Positions 23,385-34,218 of a stretch of DNA of 64,000 nt are shown here, in pieces. This DNA is from Cyathus striatus. Taxonomy: Eukaryota > Basidiomycota > Agaricomycetes > Agaricales > Nidulariaceae. The first letter of the stretch is position 1, and each line of letters starts with the position of its first letter. The DNA lies in the NCBI GenBank assembly GCA_025738555.1, contig JAOVFP010000018.1, positions 2,480,001 through 2,544,000 on the forward strand. Reading direction: 5' to 3'. The notes under the pieces were generated by a model. The model saw only the letters and a list, made by a program, of their open reading frames with translations. It was not told the DNA's origin and ran no database searches. Made by a program: the position numbers and the translations under genes.

Positions 23385-24892
23385 GGCACGTTTGCCTTCG
23401 CACGTAGGGACCCGAGAGGCTAATGAAAGCGTACTACACGTGCAGGCGGGAATAGTATCAGTGGAACCTGATTGGAGAAAGCCCTGAAGAAACATGTGTC
23501 CAGTTATGTTTAGAAAGTTGAGGGTATATTGCCAAAAGAAAAAGACACGGGCATACTAGAAAGAGTAGACCACAATAATCACAGGTACATCTGACAGAGG
23601 TATGCAAATCAGGGGTATCCTGAAACAAGGAAGATCAAAACAACATGTTAACTGTATTGCACAGATATTCGCAGCGGTTTGGACCATGATGATACAACGA
23701 TTGAGGAGGCGATACGAGGGGGCAAAAGGTCTGCGACAACGTGCATCATTGACAGATGTCAATGCGCAAGGGCCTGAATGCTTAACGTGCTTGAAACAGG
23801 ATAGAAACACTATGGGAACGTCTTCGGTGGATGTCCTAGTACCTTGGCATGGCAGTTGAACGAGACAGAACGGGCGGTAATACTTAGGCACTGGTCAGAA
23901 GAGCAGAGAGCCTAGCGCCCCAGCGGAGAACGCAACGCAAATTGGTGCTCAGCTTGAATTCTTTCAAGGTCAGCGCAGCTAAGGCACGTGCTAAAAGTTA
24001 TCTCTAACTCCAAGATATGACGTCTCCCAGTAACTGTCATGAAGCATAAGTACTTGCCGTAGCAAGATTCCAGCCTTAAAATTACCCTCTAGAGCTCTGG
24101 AGCTCTACCTTTGCACTGATTCGCTGATTTGATTCAAAACTTGTTCAAAACATAGGAATACGAAGTGGGGTGCTGTGGCCCACTCGGTGTAGCATGATGT
24201 TAACGATTTGCTTGGGTTTTAGCTCCTTGTATATGATTGAGGAACGAGTTTTTTTCAGGAAGATCGACGAGAGTACAAAGATTAGGGACGTTGTTCAATG
24301 ATCATGATATGCACCTTGTATATGTGGACTAAATAATGAACTTCGCTCATGAACAAAAGTTCAGTGGTGGAGTGGTACATTTCGTACTGCTTATTTTTAT
24401 CTTGTTTTTATCATATTATTCCAGATTATTCCCCAAGATAAATCACCGGATGTTAGTTTTTATTAGCATACATATTTATACGTATATAGGGGGTCACACA
24501 GCGAATCTTTTTAATGCTCATATGGATGAGTGAGACAAGCTCTCTCAATTTACTTGGTACTATGCTGTAGCATGAGCAATATGCAATAACACAAGCCAGA
24601 ACTAGATTTTTCTTTTACTGACATACATACGTCTTAAAGCTTAAAGTCGTAACTCCTCGTAACTTAATCCGAATTGCACACCCGGATCATTACCTTCTCA
24701 TTGGCGAGACCCCGGGGTAGCGTGATTACATGACCATGCAGGGTTGATCCGAAATCTATGTAAACAAAACAAGTACAACACCTTGAACACGCGTTCTGGC
24801 ACGCGTTCGCGTTTTGCCTTACTTCGACCGTTCAACCGTTTCAACTATCTCCACACATCAGCAACTGATCAACTGCATATCACAACTTAACG
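23385..24892. other. Intergenic; upstream region of the TPR gene
   Basis: Small opposing frames at 23556-23891 overlap each other and show no domain. The last 150 bases contain TCAACC-type words and pyrimidine runs just before the ATG at 24893. Nothing else could be supported. Confidence 0.4.
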
Positions 24893-25842
24893 ATGACTTC
24901 AAGCGACAGCAAAATTGACCCGGTAAATGGCGTATTCCAAGTATACTTCAAGGGTCTTTCGCCATATTGATGACACATCCAGGCTTGGGCAGCCCGTATG
25001 GGAGAATTGGGTCGCATGGCAGCTGAAAGCGATATTTCCGAGATGCTTAGGTACGCGGAATCGTTAAATATAGCGTTTTTGAACTACTATAGACAGGAAA
25101 AGAATAACCAAGGGCCGGTTCAAGATGAATGGGAAAGAACACTATGTGCCTCCTGGTTCATGGCCACCAAAAGATCGCGCAGCATTTTATGGACGCGACG
25201 ATGACTTCGACGATTCATCCGTTATTCCGGATGTCGTTGGGAAGGCCAGCGTGTTCAAAGAAGAAGGGAATAAAGCATTTGCTCGTAAGGACCGGCAAGG
25301 AACTGTGAAAGCGTACGACAGTGCTCTTGCACTACTGACGAAGGACAACAATCCGGAGGACCACTCACAAGAGTGGAAAAGGCTCACAGCCGTGTGCTAC
25401 ACCAATCGATCAGCTGCTGTGTTGTTCCCTGGAGAGGGTCTTGATGCGGAGCGTGCGATTAAGGACGGCGAAGGTGCTGTTCGGTGGGATCCGACGTACG
25501 CGAAGGGGTGCGTGCTTTCTTGTCTTGATTTCGTTTAGCCGTGAATGGCTGTTTATCAGATACTATCGTATCTCAAAAGCCCATGAATATATTGGCAATT
25601 TGACCGCTGCTCAAGATGTTATTGTTCAAGCTCTCGTTAAACCGGCGCTGCGTGACGACGACGTTCTTGCATCCTATTTGATAGAGCTAAAGACTGGCGG
25701 AAAAGGGCTTTCTACGGATGAGAAAGAGTTTAATAGTTGGTTATATGGTGTTCTTAGTGAACATCAAAAGAAAGGAATTGCATTAAAGGGCGCATGGCAG
25801 AAGAAGTGGATGGCGCACAAAGCTTCGCTTAGGAAGAACTGA
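24893..25842 (+). CDS. TPR-domain protein, co-chaperone-like
   Basis: Four exons: 24893-24922, 24983-25050, 25097-25507 and 25560-25842. The three introns (60, 46 and 52 bp) have GT...AG ends, and all phases fit, giving 263 residues. The second intron is easily missed because its omission looks like a frameshift. About residues 72-180 hold tetratricopeptide repeats: FKEEGNKAFARKDRQGTVKAY, a second helix pair with CYTNRSAAVLF, and a third with KGYYRISKAHEYIG. The residues K/N of KEEGN, N of YTNRSA, and K/R of KGYYR occupy the places of the carboxylate clamp that binds the EEVD tails of Hsp70/Hsp90 in known co-chaperones, so a chaperone-linked role is likely though not proven. No signal or membrane segment is present. 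The gene looks intact. Confidence 0.82.
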
Positions 25843-26865
25843 GATTTCATCGTTATTTTGTAGGTATCAATTTTTTCTTTATGCTACTCCACTATTGAAT
25901 CGCCCCGAAATTCTGTTATTCGTTGGATTCAGGTGAATAATACCCAATATGTGACAATGCCGATTAATTATTTCGCGACGACTGAGAATTCTCAACATTC
26001 TTGATAATAATCCTTGATAGTGGCTGCAAAGACCAGAAATGTATTTATACCGCTTGTACCTAATACTCCAATATAGTTGTCATGATACGTAGTATCTCCA
26101 CATGTTAACGTTGAAAATTTTGTTGTGCTTTGTGGGCGCAGACAGGAATTTAATGCCCATGCCATGTATATCGTAATCGGAATCCTACTACCGCGCCACG
26201 CGTCTCCAGGATTCTATGGATTTCGTTACACCACAAGTTTACTTCGATCTTCAATAGCAACCGACCCGCCAACAAAATTCAAATTCAGCCTTTTTCTTGT
26301 CGCTTACAAGCGAGGTCAGACATTCTGGGACAAAAGAGAAACACGAGTCTGTTACTTCCATTGTCATGACTCATGCATCATGATTGATCCGGTGAAGTTA
26401 TGCTAACCGAGACATACAGAGAGCCCACTAGTGGCACCACACTTACCACTACAGCGGCTCGACAGGGTAATCAGCTATCGATATCTTTCAAATTGCCTAA
26501 AAAAGCTATGATGTTGGTATTGAAGTAGCGAGAAATATTTCCAAGGAATTAAGTTTCTTCGTCTCAAGAAATCGATTGCGATGGCACGAAATGTATCATA
26601 GTTAAGATGGTCATACAATTGAAAGGTAAAAAGCCTATTTATACAGTATCCGTTTTTTTTTCGGTTCCATTACATATTCTTTAGTTCATACCCATCATGA
26701 TATGTGTGGACATTTCTGGCACCGTAGCCGCATTAAACGACATGGATGCGGGCTTCATTCACTAGCTTGGTGTCGTCTTTTCTCATTGGGATGTCTATTA
26801 AATAGTGCAAAATCTTGGTCAAACCTTAAGCTTAAGGAAGCGTAGTGCCACTTACATATCTACCG
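25843..26865. other. Intergenic; begins the repeated F-box block
   Basis: Up to about 26400 nothing is recognised; a 93-residue frame at 26125 has no feature. From about 26400 (GCTAACCGAGACATAC) the sequence matches 32255-32420 and, inverted, 53600-53790, so the duplicated blocks start here. Confidence 0.5.
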
Positions 26866-28191
26866 TCAGAAAAGACTGACCATGTTCAGCTTAACATCTT
26901 CCATGGATGATAGCAATGGAAAACAAGTGCGTAATAACCAGGAGATATCATAATTATGGCGTACACTTCGATCGAATCCCCGGAAAATATCCATCCCGAA
27001 TTTCACATGTTGCAGTTTAGGAAACAATTTTTTGTTTGAGAGGTCTTCGTCGATAACCCTCCAATCATTTTTAAACGCACGGACATAGCTTTTCCAACCA
27101 GTGGTATCTCCTGTAGATGATTCAACAGTGAAATATTGAAGTGAAGAACAAGATGTTGAAGACAAAATGGCGTGTAAATGTTTTAAGTGCATCTCGAGAG
27201 GATAGCCAATATCTCCCGTTGCCATGTACTCCATCGACTGAAGATTTTGAAGCACTCCTAGGTCAACAGGAATATTTATAAATTCATCTTTAAGAAGACA
27301 TAATAAGCATGGATTTATTATTTTATAATCGTTGCTAGTCAAGAAATGATCATGTAAATGACTTACCTACAGCGTAGTCGCACAACCAATTCAATCTACG
27401 AAGAGATATTGAACACCGTTGCATGAGATCCCAGATTAATTCAAGGTTCGACGTCGATGTTGGGTCGACTTCTAATTCTTCTATATATGATAGTTCAAAA
27501 TTGGTATTTGGCGAGTCGTGCAGAAACACAAGCGCATCGATGATCTCGTTCGCAGATCCTCCGGTGTGCAATGCTCGAAGATTCTTGCGATTGGAATATT
27601 TCGAAACGGGGCAGTTAGACAACAGAATTCGATATGGGAATGATCTATGACCTCCAGATCAGCCTGATCTAGTTGTAAGTCTTGCACGTGCAGCATGTGC
27701 ACAAAATATAGTGGCGACCAGGTAAAACCATCTCCATAACTGCCGCCTTCCACTCTTCTAAGGCTGGTATGGCTAAGAGTTTTGCACATAAAACGATGAA
27801 AATCCGCTGAATCACTGGATATATGCCTCCCTCCGTGAAAGCTCAACTCCTCAATAGAGGAGAAATTTTCCAGGAAAGCTAAATCGGAGGGATTCTCCGC
27901 AATAGACCAATTTTTTTCGTCATCTCTATAATCGTCCAAGTTAAGTCGCATAATACGAAAATTGGATAACAATCGAGGATTCTTCGGTACGATGCTTCGT
28001 AAATTATCAAGACATTGTTTGGCATTTGTTCCAGTTCGATGCCATAGGTTCAATGCTGATAACAAGCGCCTCTGGCAGTAGGGTGTGAACAAACGAGATG
28101 CTAGTGAGCATGATTTAAGATCTGCGTTGTCGTGGATATGCTTCACAATGAGCTCTGCGAGATCATGTAGAGGAATTATAGGACTGGCCAT
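26866..28191 (-). pseudogene. F-box-like/LRR-type protein, copy 1, frameshifted
   Basis: Minus strand, start at 28191 (MASPIIPLHDLAELIVKHI), which is the usual opening of agaricomycete F-box-like proteins: a short helical box followed by leucine-rich segments. Exon 1 runs 28191 to about 27371 and exon 2 about 27311-26866 (DEFINIPVDLGVLQNLQ to the stop). Near 27625 the frame changes from ADLEVIDHS to FPYRILLSNCPVSKY; no intron fits there, so one base is missing in CATTCCCATATCG. Without it the protein would be about 400 residues. Such proteins are thought to recruit targets to SCF ubiquitin ligases. Partial copies occur at 28440-28760, 32483-33040 and 52160-53390, so this is the fullest of a local set. 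Confidence 0.72.
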
Positions 28192-28439
28192 GAATGAACT
28201 TCCCGAGCCCAGAACACTGGGCGTCTCAACTATGATCGATGTCGATGAAGTCCAGAAACAAAAGTACATCAAGCGTACATCTGATGTTTGTGTCAAGTTT
28301 GCATCGTGTCCGCAGTCGTGGTGATGACATATTGATCTACAGCACTTAGAGCAAACAGAAACAACATACTTGCGGGTGTATGTTGACAGCGACGATAACA
28401 AGTACTTACTACTAAGTACTTGATATAAGCAAAACAAGA

Positions 28440-28760
28440 CCGATCTAATTACCCTGTGTATATGCCTCCCTCCATGAAAGTTCAACTCATCAATGGAGAA
28501 CTTTTTCAGGAAAGCTAAATCGGAGGGATTCTCTGCAATAGACCAATGTTTGTCGCCATTCCTATACACGTCTAAGCTAAGTTGCATAATATGGCAATAG
28601 GACAACAATCGAGGATTCTTCGCTACAATGCTTTGTAAATTATCAATACATTGTTTGATATTTGTTTCACTTCGGTTCTATAGATTCAGTGCTGATAACA
28701 GGCGCCTCTGACAGTATGATATGAACAAACGAGATGCTAGTGATTTAAGATCGGCTACCG
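28440..28760 (-). pseudogene. F-box-like fragment, copy 1b
   Basis: Repeats part of the neighbouring F-box gene: WSIAENPSDLAFL and a segment ending in GGRHIHR, with the box-region remnant near 28680-28745. It ends in the same place (GATTTAAGATCGG) as copies 2 and 3. It lacks both a start and a C-terminal half. Confidence 0.65.
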
Positions 28761-28951
28761 GCTAGTATATACTCAAGTGGGCAGTCACCGGTTCAACTGG
28801 CCTCATTCATGGCCCCTCCGAGCAGTTCCCGATGATGTACCTTCTACAATTTATACGGCGTAACCCCCCATCATCTCGGATAAATGAACTAGTATATAGC
28901 TAATGGTTCTCCTCTCTCTCAGACCTCATCCATCATCAACATACAGTATCA

Positions 28952-29265
28952 TACTATTGATATATTGTATACTACCGCTGCTCCTAGCCACACTCGCATC
29001 AGCACAGTCTCAGGGATGGGGCCAGTGTGGAGGAGTAGGATGGTGAGTTTAAATAATTATATCATATATAAAATAAACTTTTAAACATATATATTAATAG
29101 GACTGGACCAACCACTTGTGTTGTAGGATATACGAGCACCTATAACAACCCTTGTGAGCTTTTTGTATTTAGCGACCATAGTTCGTCTACTTAGGGTACT
29201 CATACTAGGGCATTCCCAATGCCTTCCTGACTCAGCTCCTAGTTCCGCGACCCCTACAACGACTG
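28952..29265 (+). pseudogene. CBM1-only secreted protein, copy 1, dead
   Basis: Compared with the intact copy at 51652-51998, the start codon is ATA instead of ATG (near 28952), and TACACGTGC has become TATACGAGC so a disulfide cysteine is Ser. The 3' exon is fused, at the shared word ACTTCA, to sequence from downstream of the neighbouring OYE gene. The leader ILPLLLATLASAQ and WGQCGG are still readable and both splice donors survive. A non-functional relic. Confidence 0.8.
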
Positions 29266-29382
29266 TATCGGGCCCAACTTCACACTCGGATTGAGAGTCT
29301 TCAATAAGCAGAATATCATTATAAACTAGTAAATGTAGCATAGAAATCCAGTCTAGTGCAATGTATGATATATGTATATCAT

Positions 29383-30973
29383 CTAATATGTAGCCTCGGC
29401 ATAAGTGGTATTACCAACAGCCAAATCCTTCTCGTCCTTACCCCACTGCAAGTGAGGAACATCGGGGTAGTTATCCAATGGCTTGCCGTGCTGGACACGC
29501 TTAGCAAGATCCGGGTGGGTGATCCAGTTGAAACCGATTGCGATCGCGTCAACCTTTTTGGTAGATATCAAGGTAACACCTTCTTCGAGGGTAACATCGA
29601 CGTTCACGAAGACCTTGGAGTTCTTGATGAGGGGAGCGTATGTTTCGAAGATATCATGCTTTGTAGCACTACTTTTGCCTATACAATCAAACAGTTTAAT
29701 AATGTGATAATGTCTGAGAGAGGAGAGGACTAACCATCAACGACGACATCCAACTTTGCAGAATATCTCATGAGCTCGATGTACGAGACCGAGTTTGTCA
29801 GCTTCCTTGATGAAGTATGAATAGGTTTCAATGGTATCTTCAAGAGGCATTCTACACAGACGTTAGCAGGTTATTAAGTAACGAAGTATAACCATTCCAC
29901 GTACCCAACATCATTGTAGCCACCAGCGGGGCTCAACTTGATGGAAATGCTCTCTCCAAATACTTCCTTGACGGCCTTGATAACCTCTAGTCCAAATCTG
30001 CTTCGGTTTTCTGCGCTGCCACCCCACTTATCAGTGCGCTGATTAGAGCCTTTGTCGAAGAATTGAGTAATAAGATAGCCATTGGCTCCGTGCACTGATA
30101 TGAAAGGTAATTAGCCAATATCACTGATAAAATGAGTCGATAAATTGAATGTACGTTCTACACCATCAAATCCAGCCTCCTTGGCAAACACGGCGGCATC
30201 CTTGTACAACTTGACAAGAGTGGAAGGATCTTCGACTGCGGTGGGCTATTGTACAATATTAGCCTACGGAGGACGAGAGTCTTTTTGAATTAGCTTACGG
30301 TCACGTATCCAGGCTTGCCCGGAAGGTGTTTAAAGAGACCACCTTCAGCTGCGACAGCGGAGGGAGCGTACACAGGCTATTACTGAAGTGAGCACGAGAA
30401 ATCAACTTTAAAAGTCAGAGAAAGCTCACCACTCCAGCAAGTTTCTGTTCAGGAGCGTCAGGATGTGACACGCGTCCGACTAGGATTGGAGAAAAGTAAG
30501 AATATTGAATGATTTACGATTTTTCTAACGACTCACGATGCCAGAGCTATAGACATGAAGATTTTCAGTGAAATAGGAAGCTTATATAGAAGAATTACAA
30601 ACCTGTGCGTAAATTTTGGAACCTTCATCGTGGACGGCATCGACAATCTTCTTCCATCCTGCGGCTTGCTCCGAGTTCCAAATGCCTGGAGCGTGAGGCC
30701 ATTCAGTTCTAGGACGAGTTTTAAATTTAGGGACAATGATAAACATGAAGATGAGATATCGTACCCTTGTCGCGTAACTAATGCGCCTTCGGTGACGATA
30801 AGTCCAGCACCGCCGCGAGCACGCTGGACATAATATTCCTTCATGATGTCGTTAGGAATGGTGCCAGGAGCGCGGTTCCTCGTCAATGCAGACATGGTGA
30901 TACGATTGGGAATCGTAGTCGACCCAATCTTGAGAAGTGTGAAAAGTGCAGAAGTGGTAGAGGTAGTAGACAT
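29383..30973 (-). pseudogene. Old Yellow Enzyme (NADPH:flavin oxidoreductase), copy 1, frameshifted
   Basis: Minus strand with the same nine-exon layout as the copy at 55056. It keeps NRITMSALTRNRAPGT, the active-site HGANGYLITQFF (His, Asn and Tyr of OYE enzymes), and NQRTDKWGGSAENRSRF (FMN/substrate region). Exon 8 reads GGTCTCGTACATC where copy 3 reads GGTCTCTCGTACATC (near 29785), a 2-base loss that shifts the frame before the C-terminal FMN phosphate region (VDAIAIGFNWITH). It is therefore probably inactive. The promoter TATA box is retained. It lies in the left arm of the inverted duplication. Confidence 0.8.
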
Positions 30974-32240
30974 TTTGTGTCTAGAGAAATAGTTGAGTAA
31001 AAAGTAGAGGGCGATCAGCTGTTTGCTTACTGGTTGAATCATTGCTGGGTGCCTTTTATATCAAGCCAACTGTCGGTAGGAAAGAGACGCGTACTGCAGT
31101 GACAGTTTTCAGAAATCCTTATTCATCTCCTACGTTATGTCGCTTACCGGGGGTGACTGACTGATCAATTTGTCGATGATCATTACTGAGTTAAGTCATA
31201 AATGCTCCGATCGTATATCTCGCCGACCCTAGTTGGACTGCTCTATTGGAATAAGCTGTTTCGTAGTAATGGTATCCCAGCGTACCGCTCAGCTGTGAGT
31301 GAAAGCCTGTGAGAGCATGAGAATGATCTCCCAGTACAGTATTTTTCGAAGATGACACGACAGCGAAAATTAGTCTGCTTCAAGTGGTAACTCTGGTTAC
31401 GGTTATTCGTGACCGAACCTCTCATTTTGGTAAAAGCTTCAGATCCAAACAAACATCATGTCATTTGAAATGAGTCAAGCACATGAATATTTATGCGTAT
31501 TACTGAACTTCTAGACAGTGGTTTTATAAATACATAGGAATGTGAAGAATGTACCTGTACGATGTGATAATCAGCGCCAGAAATACGTTCGATCTTGTTA
31601 TACTATTGGATGTTTGTATTGAGAATACTTATTCCTTAAATATTTCGAGCGAAAGTTCGCTTCCGCAAGTTTTGAAAAATGGTATAGGTCTGTGGGTCTG
31701 ATAATGTGAGGTTTGTAGTCGTTTTAAGTAATGTTGGATATCTAGATGGTCTCACGGAATGGCAGCTCTCTCAAGAGCCAGCTGCAGAGTGAACTTGGCG
31801 GGAACGAAGTCTCCGAAGCTTACGAAATGAGAGTACTGTAACATGAAATAACGTGATGCTGACCGAATTATTACTGAAATATTGACCGCTGAACGTTCGT
31901 TACAATTAAGCATAACACCTCTGCCTCCGCTCCATCTACTTATAATCTATTTACCTCGATTTGCTACCCTCGAGGCTCGATCGAGCAATTACAATGACAG
32001 CGTTGCCGGGCCTAAAAAGTAAATTTATGAACAACGTGTCACGATCATTTGCCTCCGTTGCAACTATGTGCCGGTACCACACCAGGCCCGGAGCATGCTT
32101 ACAACACCTTGTGTAGCCTAAGTTAAGCCGCACACTGTAGGGATACTAGGAAACACCTATTATGCCATCAAACGTATCCAAAGAGGTCAGGAAATTACAC
32201 TAACGACCTGTGCAGAGGACCAAGTCTTCTAATATCTTTA
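30974..32240. other. OYE-1 upstream region, duplicated in the right arm
   Basis: It holds the OYE-1 promoter. The whole stretch is repeated inverted at about 53790-55055 with roughly 90 percent similarity. No gene is seen, and small frames are not conserved between the two copies. Around 31900-32130 is a run with CCTCGAGGC and repeated CTC words. Confidence 0.55.
31053..31060 (-). promoter_or_regulatory. TATA box of OYE-1
   Basis: TATAAAAG on the minus strand, 80 bases before the start codon. It is identical in position and sequence to the box of OYE-3. Confidence 0.6.
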
Positions 32241-32482
32241 AAACTTAGAAGATGCTAACCGAGACATAGTACAGAAAGCCCACTACACTTACCACTACAG
32301 CAGCTCAACAGGGTAGTCAGCTATTGATATCTTTAAAATTGCCTAAGAATGCTGTGTATGTCGGTACTGAAGCAGCGAGAACATTTCCAAGGAAAATCAC
32401 AGTGATCATCCGTTTTAAGTTTCTTCGTCTCCTACGATAGCACGAAGTGTAGATCTTGAACATCATTGCATAAAATCCCAGA

Positions 32483-33040
32483 TTAATTTAACGTTCGACG
32501 TCGATGTTGGGTCGACTTCTGAGAACTATAATTTAACTGTGTACCATATGCAACGCGATCCGATTCAGTCCTGTCTGCGGTGACTTGTGATGGAGCCAAC
32601 TGAATTGGAGACCACACCCAGACCACTTGGAGCGTAGCCCGATCATCCCAAGAACGCGAAACCCGTTCCAAAAGCGACCGTGGGAGGAATTCCAAGGGGA
32701 ATACTATATAGATACAATGGCAACCAGGTAAAACCACAGCCAAAACTACCGCCTTCCACTCTTCTAAGGCTGGTATGGCAAAAGGTTTTGCATATAAAAC
32801 GATGGAATTCCGCTGAACGGCTGTATATATGCCTCTTTGAAAGTTCAACTCCTCAATGGAGAACCTTTCCAGGAAAGCTAAATCGGAGGGACTCTCCACA
32901 ATAAACCAATGTTTGTCGTCATTAAGATATTGTTTGGTATTTGTTCCAGCTCGGTACCAAAGATTCAGTACCGATAATAGGCACCTCTGGCAGTATGGTA
33001 TGAACAAACGAGATGCTAGTGATTTAAGATCGGTTATCGG
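32483..33040 (-). pseudogene. F-box-like fragment, copy 2
   Basis: Box-region text FIPYCQRCLLSVLNLWYRAG is followed, after an internal deletion shared with copy 3, by DDKHWFIVESPSDLAFLERF. A stretch of non-F-box sequence (about 32520-32700: GTCCTGTCTGCGGTG and so on) is inserted in both copies. No start codon is left and the C-terminal half is missing. Confidence 0.65.
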
Positions 33041-33229
33041 CTAGTACATACTCAAGTGAGCAGTCACCGGTTCAACTAGCCTCATTCATGGCCCCTCCGA
33101 GCAGTTACCGATGATGTACCCTCTACAATTTATACGACGTAACCCCCCATCATCTCGGAAAAATCAACTAGTATATAGCTAATGGTTCTCCTCTCTCTCA
33201 GACTTCATTCATTATCAACATACAGTATC

Positions 33230-33567
33230 ATGGCATTGATATATTGTATACTACCGCTGCTCCTAGCCACACTTGCATCAGCACAGCTTCAGGTTGGATG
33301 GGGCCAGTGTGGAGGACAAGGATGGTGAGTTTAAATAATCATATCATACATAAAATAAACTTATATATTAACAGGTATGGACCAACCACTTGTGTTGCAG
33401 GATATACGTGCACCTATAACAACACTTATGAGCTTTTTGTATTTAGCGACCATAGATCGCCTACTTAGGGTATTCATATTAGGGCATTCCCAATGCCTTC
33501 CTGACTCAGCTCCTAGTTCCACGACCCCTACAGCGACTGTATCGGGTCCAACTTCAACTGGTTATTA
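33230..33567 (+). pseudogene. CBM1-only secreted protein, copy 2, splice donor lost
   Basis: Start ATG at 33230, exon 1 33230-33324, exon 2 33375-33427. The leader MALIYCILPLLLATLASAQ and WGQCGGQGW/YGPTTCVAGYTCTYNN are intact. The donor after exon 2 is ATGAGC (33428) where the intact copy has GTGAGC. Read through, the frame stops after NTYELFVFSDHRSPT and never reaches the last cysteine (SQC). The stranded third exon is still present at about 33483-33567. Either a truncated product without the final disulfide is made, or the gene is dead. Confidence 0.75.
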
Positions 33568-33599
33568 AATAGATATATCATTAAGCGATTGTCGGTCAA

Positions 33600-34110
33600 T
33601 TAGTAGCCAACTATTATAGCCCATGGATATGTCTTGCGGTTAACAAGGGTTAACACTAACTGAGAAAAGAGTTTTTGTGCAAGGTTGTGAGGTTTGAATT
33701 TGTGTATACTTCGATGTACCTGAAGTGATCTACCAATGCCGTGCAAGCCATGAAGTAAGAGTCACCGGCTTACGTGTTGATATAATCCTCTGTTGGGAAG
33801 TCCTTCGGGTTACACCCAATGTTACTTAATTGTGTTTTGGAGTTGATACACTTGGGTGTAATCAATCCTCATATGAACTGGAAACGGAAGGTGGTCAAGG
33901 TCCACGGGCTCAAAGTTCCGCAACATTCCGAGATTTGCGATGAGGTACTGTTGCAACCTTGGTTGCAAGCAGTCAGAGCTACGACCGACAACGCATTATG
34001 TATGACATACCAATGGTTCCCGAGGTACTGGTCATTCAAAAATTTCTACGACGGCATCAGGACCAAGACCGGCTGCTTTCAGAGTCTTCTAATGTTAAAA
34101 CTTAGAAAAC
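33600..34110 (+). repeat. Repeated block X with an open frame of unknown nature
   Basis: An open frame (33819-34130) includes KVVKVHGLKVPQHSEICDEV and DNALCMTYQWF. It is repeated inverted at 51600-51140 with about 88 percent similarity and a roughly matching frame (KVVKVHGFKVP). No family was recognised. It is absent between CBM1-1 and OYE-1, where the sequence is joined at ACTTCA. Confidence 0.5.
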
Positions 34111-34218
34111 CGACTTCACACTCGGATTGAGAGTCTTCAATAAGCAGAATATCATTATAAACTAGTAAATGTAGCATAGAAATCCAGCCTAGTGCAATGT
34201 ATGATATGTGTATATCAT

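Larger units (their letters stand above)
29383..34085. repeat. Left arm of a ~5-kb inverted segmental duplication
   Basis: Contains, left to right, OYE-1 (-), its upstream region, F-box remnant 2 (-), CBM1-2 (+) and unknown block X. The right arm (51140-56644) has the same order in reverse orientation. The arms differ by indels, most of them in the F-box remnant. The arms enclose about 17 kb of unique sequence. Confidence 0.8.

Noticed and set aside
25097..25130. Frameshift in the TPR gene
   Set aside because: A 46-bp GT...AG intron (25051-25096) resolves the frame change exactly.
29383..34085. LTR retrotransposon pair
   Set aside because: The duplicated blocks contain ordinary genes with introns and no gag/pol or primer-binding site, and the third copy is inverted.
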